Positions 21,833 through 32,737 of a stretch of 64,000 nucleotides of DNA are shown here, one piece after another (positions within the stretch are counted from its first letter, which is position 1; each line of letters begins with the position of its first letter). Under the pieces are notes generated by a model, which had not been told where the DNA came from, did not search any database, and saw only the letters and a program-made list of their open reading frames with translations. Location of the stretch: the NCBI RefSeq assembly GCF_026210795.1, contig NC_089441.1, positions 1,984,001 to 2,048,000 of the forward strand, written 5' to 3'. This DNA comes from Rhizophagus irregularis. Its lineage: Eukaryota > Glomeromycota > Glomeromycetes > Glomerales > Glomeraceae. Position numbers and translations under genes: made by a program.

Positions 21833-22851
21833 TTACTTCCGTTTACTCCTCACTCTACCGCTTAGCATCAAAAACAGAACAAACGAGATATACAATTTTT
21901 AATTTAATAACATATTCGGCAATAAATTTATCAATATGCCTGAAGAATTTATATATTAGTAGTATTTTCAAAGCTTATGTGACTTTTACTAGTTATATAC
22001 CAATTTCAAAATTTGTAAATTAGATCGAGCTTTCTATTAGTATATGATAACAAATTCTTATGTTCAAAGCGTGTTACTTGATATTTATGATAATAAATTT
22101 GATTACGTGATATAAATTTACGAAAGATGAATAAAACTGAAAATAATGTAATCTATCAAGAAAACTTACTATAGACCTTTATTCGATAATATCAAAGTAT
22201 GCATGGTATCATGTAAATATTTTCGCTTACATTTTAGTCCAGTTATTAAGAAATTTTCAGCTTATTAATTAGTAAATGATACCTGGTAAGCAGGAACGTA
22301 CTTACGTACAAGAATGTACAATAAACATAAAATATAATATAATAAAGTCAAAATAAAAAAAATAAAAAGGAAAAATAAAGTGAAAAGTAAAATAAAAATA
22401 TAAAGCACTACTACAATTTAAAAGTATTTTGACTGAATAATGAAATATACGAAAATATTTGAGAAAAAAATATAAATAAATTAATCAAAATTAATGACCG
22501 TTAGGGGATTAAAAGCGTCAGACAAACAATTTGTGAAATCAATAAGGAATTTTTTGAATAGCAGATAACATTTATATTATGATGCATAATGCATGGAGCT
22601 GGATTAATTATAGGAGGTTTATCTGTTGCATTAGAAGCAACAATAACAACAGGTTTAAACAGTGGAAGTTAATGAGTTCATTTGTTTTTAAGATTTTCGA
22701 GAATTGATTTGTTTGATTTTTTTGATTTATTTGATAAATGTGATTTGTTTTTGTTCTTGGACCTTTTTTTTACTTTGATGAGAAATTTTACAAGGGCGAA
22801 ATCAGAGCGTATTTATAGTAAACCTAACATATGATTAAAGCATAGAATATC
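21833..22851. other. Intergenic with a possible gene fragment
   Basis: At 22591-22671 a short plus-strand frame reads MHGAGLIIGGLSVALEATI then TTGLNSGS and stops. Its glycine-rich, hydrophobic composition looks like a membrane-protein fragment, but I cannot name a family. The rest is AT-rich with short A-rich repeats at 22320-22400. Confidence 0.3.
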
Positions 22852-23036
22852 CCCTGTAAAAAAAGTCAATCCGTTTTTTATATTCCATCTTTTTTCCGTA
22901 AAAGGCTCATATTTCCGGAATTAATAACCTTATATCGCGGAATTTATCGAATTATTTACATTTTCGTGAATGGATCCGTGAAAGGCTCATTTTTACGGAG
23001 TTTTTACAGAAATAACGGATAAAAATTTTTATAGGG
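22852..23036. mobile_element. CCCTGTAAAA MITE family, copy in reverse orientation
   Basis: Starts CCCTGTAAAAAAAGTCAATC and ends CGGATAAAAATTTTTATAGGG-like. ATC stands on both sides (3 bp). The arrangement is the inverse complement of the copy 1 kb to the left, so the two could pair over the intervening DNA. A 3-bp duplication is typical of CACTA/EnSpm-like or Harbinger-like elements. Confidence 0.8.
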
Positions 23037-23039
23037 ATC

Positions 23040-23460
23040 TTAATTTATTTTTCACCGTTGTCTCCTTTCCTACACATTTCATAGCTCATTTTTTTTATGT
23101 CTTACTATCTTACGTAATTTATTTTTCATCGTTATCTCCTTTTCTTACGAATTGCATTGTTCATTTTAATATTCTTCGGTTGATGTTTTTATTCTTTTTA
23201 TCATTACATAGTTATTTTTCCTTTTTATGCATTCATAGGTTATTTTTAATGACTCCTGTCGATGTTTTTCATTTCTTATTATCTTAGGTAATTTACTTTT
23301 TGCCATTATCTCTTTTTCCTACGCATCCGTTGATATTTTTATTTTTATTTTTTTTATCTTTGTAGTTTATTTTTAACCTTCGCCATTATTTTCTTTTCTA
23401 AGCATTGCATTGTTCGTTTCTTAATACTCTCCCGTTGACGTTTCAGTCGTTTCAAATAAA
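23040..23460. repeat. Diverged pyrimidine-rich tandem repeat
   Basis: Four or more degenerate units of roughly 75-120 bases. Each contains TTATTTTTCATCGTTATCTC, CTTTTCTTACGCATTGCAT, GTTGATGTTTTTATT and TATCTTACGTAATTTA-like words in the same order. Non-coding. Confidence 0.55.
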
Positions 23461-23574
23461 ATAATACTATGCAGTCTTTACTATAGTATTTTAAAAAATC
23501 AATAATGCTCGACCAATCAATGGTGATGGATTTGCCGCAGGGGTGATCACATGGCTATTTATAATAAGTGGTAT

Positions 23575-23757
23575 TTTTATAGGTTAGTTATTACATGTAT
23601 CTTTTATACTTACCGTACAAACTAATAAACGCACTAGTAGTTTTTTTTAATTAAATAGAAAATATGATAAAAATCAATTTATTTATGATATTCAAATATA
23701 CGAAAATATCTTCGAATGGAAAATATGCACTAAATATTAATGTAATTTTTTTATTAT
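23575..23757 (-). pseudogene. Six-exon family relic (exon 5 region), cut by LTR
   Basis: The minus strand has a TAG acceptor followed by AGTGCGTTTATTAGTTTGTAC and a GTAAGT donor. Flanking intron words (TTAGTTATTACATGTA, AAATAGAAAATATGATAAAA) match the other copies. The LTR beginning at 23758 interrupts it, and exons 1-3 and 6 are not found. Confidence 0.5.
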
Positions 23758-24470
23758 TGTCATGGGATATTTTTTTTTGTTTATTATTTTTTTTTATTAT
23801 TTTTTTTTATTTTTATTTATTTGTTTATTTTTAGTATAGTTATTTTTAGTTATTTTTAGATATTTAGTGATTAGAATAACAAGCGGAAGCTTAGGTGGCT
23901 GAATATAAGTGGCTGTATAAACAAATGTGCCCAGTTCGCCACAATTGGCCGGGAGGCAATTATTATGGCCGAATAACAATTCTGTTCGAAAAGACGGAAT
24001 TGCACCAAAAATCTAACATTATAAAAAAGGACCGTTGTTGATAGTTGTAAAAGTTCAGTTTGAATTCGTTTAGAAAAAGTTTAGTTAGGTTTTATTATCA
24101 GCCGATAATATACGGATATTACAGAGCGCCGATAGAGACAGTAATATCGTATTGTTACGCGATAAATCGCGCACATGCTTTCCGATTTGTGTACATGTCG
24201 ATTCTCAACATTTCATAACGATTTATGTCGATATACAACTGCAGATTGTGTACACAATAGATGATATTGATTATATTAACATTATTTTTATATATGTAGT
24301 ATTAACTTATTTTTATTATTGTTTATATTATTTGATATTATTTATTTTCTATATTTGTATTGTCTATATGTATACGATTTTTATTAAGAGTCATTGTAGG
24401 ATAATTAGCTCAATAGTAATTAACCGATAGAATTTGTCATTTGTGTTCTATTAAAAAATGGCTTACAATA
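23758..24470 (+). mobile_element. LTR fragment (TGTCATGGGATATTT family), plus orientation
   Basis: Starts TGTCATGGGATATTT. Matches the solo LTR at 30688-31378 through GGAAGCTTAGGTGGCTGAA, TTGGCCGGGAGGC and ATATTACAGAGCGCCGATAG. The expected 3' end (GGTGGTAACA) is not preserved; similarity fades after TTAACCGAT near 24425, so the right boundary is approximate. No internal retrotransposon coding region adjoins it. Confidence 0.6.
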
Positions 24471-25114
24471 AGAAATATCACTATTGTAATCACATAGATA
24501 TATTACGATGAAACACTAACAATCAGATAGATATGATGTCAATAGGATATCAATAGATTAGATGTCGCTTGATATCAGAAGAAAAAGAGATGAAGAAATA
24601 GATATAAATATACTTTATTTATTTATTTTATTACTAAAAGAGTAGTACTCCCAAAACTATTACAAAATAAGAGTAAAACATCATTTACATGATGGTACAA
24701 ATAGGCTAGTATAGAATTTTGGAAATTAATCCCCTACGGGACCCCACCCTTCGAACAATACTATTCAAACTACTAGAACTACGCTAATACTTCGAATGGG
24801 GAAAGAAAAAAATAAAACCTAAAGACCCATCCGTAACGAGAGAACCTAAAAATTAAAAAGAATTATATATATAGAAAATCAATAGTTCTAGAGTAGTATA
24901 GATTATCAATCTAAAAAGTAAAAATTAAAGATCCGTATTTTTCTTTCGGCCAAGGCCGCCACCTGTAAATACTGTAAGAGGTGGAATGGTTCACACTATT
25001 TTAAGTTGTTTGTAAAATCAATATATATAAATGAATAAATGTAAAAAAAATGTAGATTTAACTACTCGAAAAAGGGTAATTTGACTCTAACTAAAAAATT
25101 AAATATAAAATAAA
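24471..25114. other. Intergenic
   Basis: AT-rich, with a slightly GC-richer stretch around 24740-24970 but no frame I can support. It may be the 3' untranslated part of the gene at 25115-27000. Confidence 0.4.
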
Positions 25115-27000
25115 CTATTTTGAATTTGACGGTCCCGCTTCTTCAGAGTCATAATCAGTATATGGAGCAGGGCGGGAACGTTTCGATGGTGTGTCTATAG
25201 GTGAGGAAAAAGATATCCTATTATCATTGATGTTGCGTTTGTAAGGACGGGATTCTAAGGCTGCGGTATCATCCGAGACAACCAGGGGTTTGTATGAAGG
25301 GACGAAAATAGTAGTTTCTCGTCTAATTTTGTAATCTTTAAGAAATTTCTTCAGGTCTCGTTTGAGAAATTTAGTTGATCGACCCGTGTCGATACGCTCC
25401 TTTCTTTTTGTTAAATAGTTGGGGATATATTTGTGGAATTCGTCTGTTGAGTACATTAAGAAATCAACTTGTGATTTACGAGCGTCCAGGTACTTGACAC
25501 TAGTACCAAGGTGTATCGCCTCTTGTTTGCGTTCCTCTATTTCTTTTGTTCTCCTTTCTTGCTTTCTATGTGTGATCTCTCAAATGCTTGTGTTACTTCT
25601 TGATGTACACGTTCATTAAATTCTTGTTCAGCTTGTTCATCGATAGATTTTTCCAGATTATACATATATGTGAACCATTCACGAGAACCTGGAGTAATAA
25701 AGCAATTGTTAACGTAAATGGGATCTTTGGGTATAATATCACGGTATTTTTTAGGAATAAACATGTTAGGAATAGGGTTGAACGGTTCGGTAACATCAGG
25801 AGGTTTTGGTGTGATTTTAGACGGTGTAGGTGGGTTTAAATGTTTCGATAAGGTGTTGATATTCTTCCAAGTTTTATTTTCATTGAGGTGTCGTTTAGCG
25901 TAAAATGGAACCAAAAATGGATAGTCCTCAGGATTCGGTTCGATAAAACTTTTCTTATATACTAAATGTCGAATGGGGAATTTAATGTACTGATTTTTTA
26001 AGAATATAAACTTGTGTTTTCTAGCTGTTGCTAATATGGCTTGGTGATTGTCTCCTATAGCTTTACCAAGAACGCGCCGACAAGCACGAGTAAATCTTTT
26101 TTCTTGTTTTTGTTGAGTACGGAGATTAGGACTAAAAATCCGTTGAAAGTTGGAAAAGACTTTTCTGTACATATGTTTACTGCCCAATTTAAGGATTGAA
26201 TTAGCATCCCGAGCGTGGATTGAGCTGATGTAAGAAACGCCCGTTCTTTTGGAGTAATGATGTTTAGGCTGACTAGAAAGCCATCTGTGATATAAAAGGT
26301 TAGCATGAGAAGATTTATTGTTAATAAAATCTTCATTTGTTTGTTTTTTAAGTATATTATTTTTTGGTTTGATATTCTTGTAAAAATGGTGTTTAGCTAA
26401 ATTTTGTTGATGATTGATGCAAGCACATCGATCATGTGACATAATAAAAGGACTAGGGATTCGACATAAGGGAGGTGTATAGGGGTTATCAGAATTGTTT
26501 TTGAATGAACAAGGGATATAAATTCCAAAATAAAAACGATATCTTTTGTAACTAAAATTAAAAAAAGTTTTCGTCATCGTGTTCTTTTTTGCCATCAAAG
26601 AAGCACGTGATTCAATAATTTTTCTTCTATCCAATAATTTATTGCGAATTAAATTGAAATATTTTTGTTGTACACGACGGGGTATAACTCTTTGTAAAGA
26701 AAAAAAATGTGTGAGCATGCAACTAATTTGGTATTTGTCATTCGGGAATGAACTCGTGTTACTATAACTAATAGGTTTAGTGTTCATCTGATAATCATTT
26801 GTGTATATTTTTAAATGAATATTATTGGTGTTCGGGGAACGATCAGCGAGCTCAAAAAAGAAACTCCTAGATCGGCGTATTTCATATATCTTGTTAAAAC
26901 CTGATCGATTTGGTTTGATCACGTGAAATTTTTTCAGGGACACCTGTAGGGGAGTTTTCGATAAAATTTTTTCCGAAGGAAAAATATTTTCGGAAGACAT
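25115..27000 (-). CDS. Long basic protein in two overlapping frames, unrecognised
   Basis: The first frame runs from ATG 27000 to a TAG at 25537 (487 residues). It is rich in Lys, Arg, Phe, Pro and Asn, with RRVQQKYFNLIRNKLLDRRK, HDRCACINHQQ and IIPKDPIYVNNCFITPGSRE motifs and a charged helical end (EQAEQEFNERVHQEVTQAF). A second frame, shifted by -1, is open upstream of the first stop and continues as a charged helix (EIEERKQEAI, then LGTSVKYLDARKSQVDF) to a stop at 25115. It adds ~140 residues and ends with Ser/Pro- and acid-rich sequence. Base composition is GC-richer than the neighbours. No usual retrotransposon or transposase domain is recognised. It could be a frameshifted gene, a spliced gene, or a mobile-element ORF. 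Confidence 0.5.
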
Positions 27001-27418
27001 GTGTATAGTGTATAATATTTATTATAATAAAGGATAGTAAAAATGTATGTAAACGTGAAAATAAATGGTATATTTAAGCGACAGTAGGAATAAAGAAAAA
27101 ACTCTACTATAACTGCAAGGTTGAATATTACGTAAGGGGGTATATATGACGTTGTCTATTGACTGTATAATTCTATTAAAAGTAAAACTTTTACCATATG
27201 TATATACTAAAAGATATGGAGTGACTTGAGAATATTCGCGAGTTGTTGTAAGATAAAGAAAAGTATTAGCAAGCGAAAAAAAAGTGTAAAAAAAACGTCT
27301 ATTTTGTAATAATAAAAATATTCTACTGCGCCATTTTAGTAAAAATTGGGTTTATCGGAAAGAGTTTTTTTTTTTTAGATATAAATATACCTTCTGCCAA
27401 CTCGTTGATAACAAGGTC
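27001..27418. other. Upstream flank of the 487-residue frame
   Basis: AT-rich, includes a poly-T at 27365-27379. No distinct promoter is recognised. Confidence 0.4.
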
Positions 27419-27565
27419 TTATCCGGTATCACGTGATTTTTTATAATTTAAAAATGGTTATAATAAATCGTGTATCAGGCAAAAATTCGCGTATCAGGCA
27501 AAAAAATCGTGTATCAGGCAAAAATTCGTGTATCAGGCAATATCAAATCACGGGATACCGGATAA
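27419..27565. repeat. Small foldback with internal GTATCAGGC repeats
   Basis: Ends TTATCCGGTATCACGTGATT and AATCACGGGATACCGGATAA are near-exact inverses. Between them CGTGTATCAGGCAAAAATT is repeated four times (about 27471-27541, ~19 bp per unit). Probably a short non-autonomous element with an amplified interior. Confidence 0.7.
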
Positions 27566-27597
27566 ATCACTTATTCGGCACTTCGAACCGAATAACT

Positions 27598-28288
27598 AAC
27601 TACCCCAAGAACACCACCAAAAAATTTTCGGTAACGTGACTTGATGAGTTTTATTGGTCAGATTTATTTTGTACAACATTATCTTTTTTTTCAAGAAAAA
27701 AAATAAAATGAGGGAACATTTATCTTAAAAATACTTGTAGATTTTATAAAAAAAAAAATCAAAGAAATGTTTAATTTAAACATTTCTTATCAGTTATAGT
27801 TCTTTTCACTTAATAAAATTTATTGTTGGTTTTTTTTATTAAAATAAGTGAATAAATTATTTATTATTTTAGAAATTTAACAACAAATCTTCGTGTTTTA
27901 TTTATATAATTTAATAATAGTAATAAAAAGATAATTTTTATAATGTATTAAATGGAAAAGTCTTATTCTTATTCAAAACTTGATAGTTTACAGTACCTTT
28001 ATACGCCCAAGGTTGTAAATAAATTTTGTATTTAATATAAAAAAACGCGTTTTTATTTTCACAACAAAATACAATAAGATTAAGAACATAGAAATAAAGT
28101 AAACTATAATAAAAAGAATAATATATATTTCAAGGGAAAAAACACGCAAATACAAAACAGTTGGGGTGAGAAGTAAGAAGTAAGAACTATGAAAAATATT
28201 ACTTTTCATCGAATATATCTACTATTTTTAGATTAGTAGTACAAAGTCACGTTACCGAAAATTTTTTGGTGGTGTTCTTGGGGTAGTT
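27598..28288. mobile_element. Mutator-like non-autonomous element with 9-bp target duplication
   Basis: 691 bp. The left end AACTACCCCAAGAACACCAC, CAAAAAATTTTCGGTAACG, TGACTT is repeated inverted at the right end (28243-28288), giving ~45-bp inverted repeats that are virtually identical. CGAATAACT flanks both sides (27589-27597 and 28289-28297). Long inverted repeats with a 9-bp duplication are characteristic of Mutator-like elements. The AT-rich interior has no transposase; the 73-residue minus frame inside is low complexity. Confidence 0.85.
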
Positions 28289-28639
28289 CGAATAACTATT
28301 AAATATCAGGTCATATTAAGATATATGAAGTTATATTGAGTCATATTACCCTAAGAAATACACTTCTATCACTTTTTATCGTTTTGTTGTAAACTCATAA
28401 TCCTACGTTGTTTAATAAAATCATTATACTTTGGTTAATCTTAACTTGTTATTTCTGTGTATTATTATAAGATTCGTCTTATAACCGTCGTGTGCTATTA
28501 TTAATCGTATTTTGTAGTTGTTTACCTTGCCGATTCTTAACGAACAATACCGGAATACCAGGATAGGTAGTATTGAGTAAGAGTCCCGTTGGTAATCGTG
28601 TGTTTATACGACTTAATATCACTAGCTATACGACTATTA
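28289..28639. other. Intergenic between Mutator-like element and LTR piece
   Basis: No gene seen. A slightly GC-richer stretch from 28480 may be more of the LTR at 28640 or its former interior, but I could not align it. Confidence 0.35.
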
Positions 28640-29020
28640 TTTACCGACATATTCGGTAACAGTATCTTGTTTAATTGTTAATAAACCGCCGATCTGTCTC
28701 CGTATTGTTTATATACATTTTATATATTTTTTACACCGTTTATTATTGTTTATTATCGTTTATTACCATTTGTTGATTTTTGCTATACATCATTGATTTT
28801 CGTATACATCGTATAATAAATTGCTTTTATACACACACACCATCCGATTTACCCTTAACCTATCACATTACTTATTATCGTCTTCGTTTATTGTCATTTA
28901 CCTGCACACACTTTTATCCTATCGTCCGTCATATATCGCTATATTACCCTGCCCTTTATTAACCGATTCTTATATTTCTCTCTGTTACTACCTACCGAAT
29001 GTCAGAAACTGGTGGTAACA
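28640..29020 (+). mobile_element. LTR fragment, 3' part, plus orientation
   Basis: Matches the 3' half of the solo LTR at 30688-31378: TTAATAAACCGCCGATCTGT, TTTATTATCGTTTATTACC, ATACATCATTGATTTTCGTA, TTAACCGAT and the end CAGAAACTGGTGGTAACA. The 5' half with the TGTCA start is not seen here. Confidence 0.6.
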
Positions 29021-29173
29021 TTATCTAAAACTAGTACTAGTAATAAAGGTAATAGGAAAAGATTACCAATAAAATAATATTATGTAATAAATAAGATTCT
29101 TAGAAATTTACATTAAATTGATAAAAACCCATATGAATTGTATAATGTTTTCAAGGTACTACTAATTAATTTA

Positions 29174-30184
29174 CTACAAGATAAATAAATTTCTTTGTAA
29201 ATTATCATGGATTCTCTTAATTACATTAGGTAATTTTAGGATCAAATTATATAAAAAAACGAAAATTCTATTAATTACGTTAAGTAATTTTAGGATCAAA
29301 TTATTATATAAAAAATTGAAAATTCTCTTAATTACGTTAAGTAATTTTGGAAACAAAATATATAAAATTATTAATAAAGGAATCAGCGGAGATATAAAAC
29401 CTAAAATGCAACTTGTGAGTCTTGTTTTACATGCAATTTTAACATTCTTTGGTAAATCATCATGATATTTAAAATCACAATTAAAAGGGACTTCTCCAAG
29501 ATCTATAAATAGAAAAAAAAATCTTGCTATCAAATGTGTGAAAAGTTAGTTGTATATTTTATAGGTAGAGAAATAACTGAATTATTTATTAAATCTATAA
29601 AAACTTACGTGAAAAATAATTGAAACCACCAAGATACCTGGTTTTTTTTGGTTGGTTTTTTTAATAAATTAAATAGATACTGTATAATAATAAATCAAAT
29701 TTATTCATACTTACAAAAAACTTTCTATCAATCTTTTAAAAACTTTGTTAAAATAACCTTGACGTGCGTAAATCATTACTATCAATGAATTAATATATTA
29801 TAAATTTTCATTATAAATAATAAATTATCGGTAAGATTATATAACTTACAGTATATTAATGGCACAAGAAAATTTCCAATAAAATGACTATGTTTAAATT
29901 ATATTCAAAGTTAACACACTTAAATTAAAATAGTAATATACGAAATTACTTACAAAGCACTTGTATATATCAATAAAAACTTTCCTGGATGTACACCATG
30001 ATCATTATGATCCCCAATTTTATGTAAAATTACCAAATACACGATTTCTATTTTTTTTTTCGTAAAAAAAATTTAAATAAAATAATTAAGAAATAAAAGT
30101 TACTTATTTAAACTTCATACCTGAACAAATACATGCAATTGAATAAATAGTACAACAAATTATAATAACATTAGAAGCTTTCAT
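29174..30184 (-). CDS. Six-exon membrane/secreted-like family, copy 6 (intact, long C-terminus)
   Basis: Six open exons with the family phases, ~213 residues. Exon 1 encodes MKASNVIIICCTIYSIACIC; exon 2 EIVYLVILHKIGDHNDHG; exon 3 FHFIGNFLVPLIY; exon 4 RQGYFNKVFKRLIESF; exon 5 YLGGFNYFS. Exon 6 carries DLGEVPFNCDFKY, NVKIACKTRLTS and ILGFISPLIPLLIILYI. The C-terminal tail is longer than in copies 2 and 4: a unit NVIKRIFNFLYNNLILKLL is repeated about three times, showing growth by internal tandem duplication within exon 6. The protein ends NLQRNLFIL, stop TAG at 29174-29176. Confidence 0.7.
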
Positions 30185-30687
30185 GGTTTATTTATTAAAT
30201 AAAATATTTTGCTTGTGAAAACCTTATTTTTACTATTATTCTATCAAAAGAGGAAATGAAACAGTAAGACTTTAGAGTTTTAAGGAGCAACCGGACATCT
30301 TATTTATCCGCCGCCGGATTAATTTTTACGATTCCCGCCGATCCGCTTAGGATAATCCGAGGATTGGCACAGCGAAATTTCTTTTTTTTTCTTTTTCGTC
30401 TATGGAACAGTTTGGAACTCCCTGTTATGTCTAACTTGTTTATAATATGACATTTATTAAGTATTTTTAATACATTAGGTTACTTTGGCATACAAGTGCT
30501 GTACTTTTGACAGATATATTATGCGTATATATCATAAAATAAAAATGTAAGCAAAAAAGAAAATTGACTAAGTGACAAAAAAATGCATTAAAAATAAATT
30601 TTTGTTAATTAAAAACCTAAGTCCCAAGACAAAAAATTTAGTAAAAAGAGAGACCAGAAAATTAGTCATATGATTTTTTGTGCATAC
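30185..30687. other. Upstream flank of copy 6
   Basis: Holds the upstream box at 30245-30280 and a GC-richer inverted stretch (TATCCGCCGCCGGATTAA) at 30312-30330. A related CCGGATATCTTATTATCCGG occurs upstream of copy 8 at 33890-33910, so the flanks were duplicated with the genes. Confidence 0.45.
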
Positions 30688-31378
30688 TGTTACTACCGGC
30701 TTCTGACGTTTAGTTGGGTAATAACAGAAGGATAATTAAGGATCGGTTAATAGGTGATAAAGAAATATAGTGAATTATATATCAAATGATGAGACAATTC
30801 GGTATGTGAGTGTATAGGAAACAGTTAGTAATAAGGTGTATACAGATAATCAATGATGTATAACGAAAAACTAATAAGCGATAATAAATGACAATGACAA
30901 TAAACGATAATAAACGATAAGGAGCAATAATAAACAGTGTTACAAAGTATGATAAAACGTGTATAAGAAGTTCGGAAACAAATCCGTCGGCAGGTTTATT
31001 CGTTAATAAACAAAATACGATATCACTTCCTCTGTCGGCGCTCTGAAATATCTGTATATCTATCTTTTAACTATACGAACTGCACTTTTCGCATCCTCCA
31101 CCATTAGTCCTTTATATATTGTTAAAATCCGGTGCGAATCTGACTATCGAACAGATTTGCCACCCGGCCAATCTCGCCTCCCAGCTAAATTTGTCGATTG
31201 GTCGTATTTGTTCATTAAGCCACTTTTAATTCAGCCACTTTTCTCACTGCTAAGCTTCCGATTTTATCTAATCGTTAAATAACTAAAAATATCTTTATAT
31301 AACATAACTTAACATAACTATATATAAACAAATAATAAATAATATATATAATATATAATAATGAAATATCCCGTGACA
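30688..31378 (-). mobile_element. Solo LTR with ATAC target duplication
   Basis: In minus orientation it starts TGTCACGGGATATTTCATTA and ends ACCGGTAGTAACA (TG...CA ends), 691 bp. ATAC lies directly on both sides (30684-30687 and 31379-31382), so the boundaries are exact and the element is a solo LTR left by recombination. Family members: 23758-24470 and 28640-29020. Confidence 0.8.
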
Positions 31379-31863
31379 ATACCGATCATTAAAGATTAAT
31401 TATTGTTCTTTTTTGCAGGTGAATATGAAAAAAATTTTCCTAGTATGAATATTTAATTGAAATCTAATAAAGTTGTATTTGTTGTGTCAATTGCTAACTT
31501 TGATAGTATGTGTATCTCCAAGAACAATTTGTCATTAGCCGTTAAGGTTTAATATATATGTTAGGATTCTGTGTTTTTAAAAGCATAATCAACAATAAAT
31601 AATATTTTCTTCCAATTTTTGGAAATATTTGATGATTACAAGAAACATTTGGGGATGCAATGTATTATATATATATATCAATGACGAAACAAATATTATA
31701 TTTGCGTCAATGCATTCATAATAAGAATACATATGAGATGAAATTAAATATTTCTTCTAATTTCAAAAATTTATTTATAATAAATTATCAGACAAAAAGT
31801 TTACACTTTACACTTATGTAACGTAAATGCTATCTTTCACGATAACTTACTTCACTTCATTTG
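31379..31863. other. Duplicated flank
   Basis: No gene. Words such as GTATCTCCAAGAACAATTTG, TTTTTGGAAATATTTGAT and AATCAAATATTATATTTATG-like recur in the same order at 34400-34620, showing that a ~2.5-kb unit including the intergenic DNA has been duplicated. Confidence 0.5.
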
Positions 31864-32319
31864 TTACAAGACGAGCAAATTTTGTGAATTAGATAATTAA
31901 ATAAGGTAACTATGTGTAAAACGAAAAATTAAAAAGACTAATTAATAAGGTAATGTGTAAAACGAAAAATAAAAAGACTAATTTAATAAAGGAAATGCAT
32001 ATAACGAAAAACCTAAAGTACATAAAAGATAATGATGAACCACCGTATATTATTAGAAAAGTATTCCAATAAGGTAGCTATGAATAATTTAATGTTAATA
32101 CATTTAGATAAAAAAAAGTAAGATCTAAATAACAATATATGAAAGTTACTTACCAACTGCTTGAATATATAATTTACCTATGAGTGGTTTTACACCATGA
32201 ACCATTTAAAGTTACCAAATACCAAATTTCTAATTTTTTTTTTATAAATACTAAATATAAAAATTATGAAAACTTTACAATTCTCATACCTGCACCAATA
32301 CATGCAATAAAGTAAACAT
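31864..32319 (-). pseudogene. Six-exon family, copy 7 (decayed)
   Basis: Parts of exons 1, 2 and 3 and the very 3' end of exon 6 are identifiable. Exons 4-5 and most of exon 6 are deleted; a short GTGTAAAACGAAAAATAAAAA unit is duplicated near 31914-31972. Exon 1 is shortened and its ATG is out of frame with the conserved GCATGTATTGGTGCAG end. Confidence 0.65.
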
Positions 32320-32737
32320 GGTTAAACAAATATAATACAAAATTCGCTCTTTATAAAAACATTAGATACAGAACGTAAAAAGCTTTTATTTTATTACTAG
32401 TGGTAATCCGTTTCTTCGCAGAAGCATCACACAAATGATATTTAGGTTCTGTCAAAAGGGTAAATAAAATAATAAAACCTGGTGTGACGTAACTGAGATA
32501 ATAAAACCGACTTTAACCTACATACAGTTTAAGGTAATTGAGGTTCATTACTATACATTAGTTAGACTCATTTGTTAGGTTCCTTATGGAATTTATGTTT
32601 CAGTTTATTAATTCTCATAAACCAAAGGAGCGCTAAGTTAAAGGGGTACTAGGTTTAAAGGAGCTCTAGGTTTAAAATATGATTAATAATCTGAATAAAA
32701 GAAAGCTTACGACTTGTAAAACTTTCACAGTAATTTA

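Noticed and set aside
25588-26767. Several plus- and minus-strand frames inside 25537-27000
   Set aside because: Shadows of the 487-codon frame.
27988-28209. 73-codon hydrophobic minus-strand frame
   Set aside because: It lies within the Mutator-like element; composition is that of AT-rich DNA and there is no transposase or captured-gene signature.
28780-29018. Two overlapping Tyr/Leu-rich plus-strand frames
   Set aside because: They lie in an LTR fragment whose other copy does not keep the frame.
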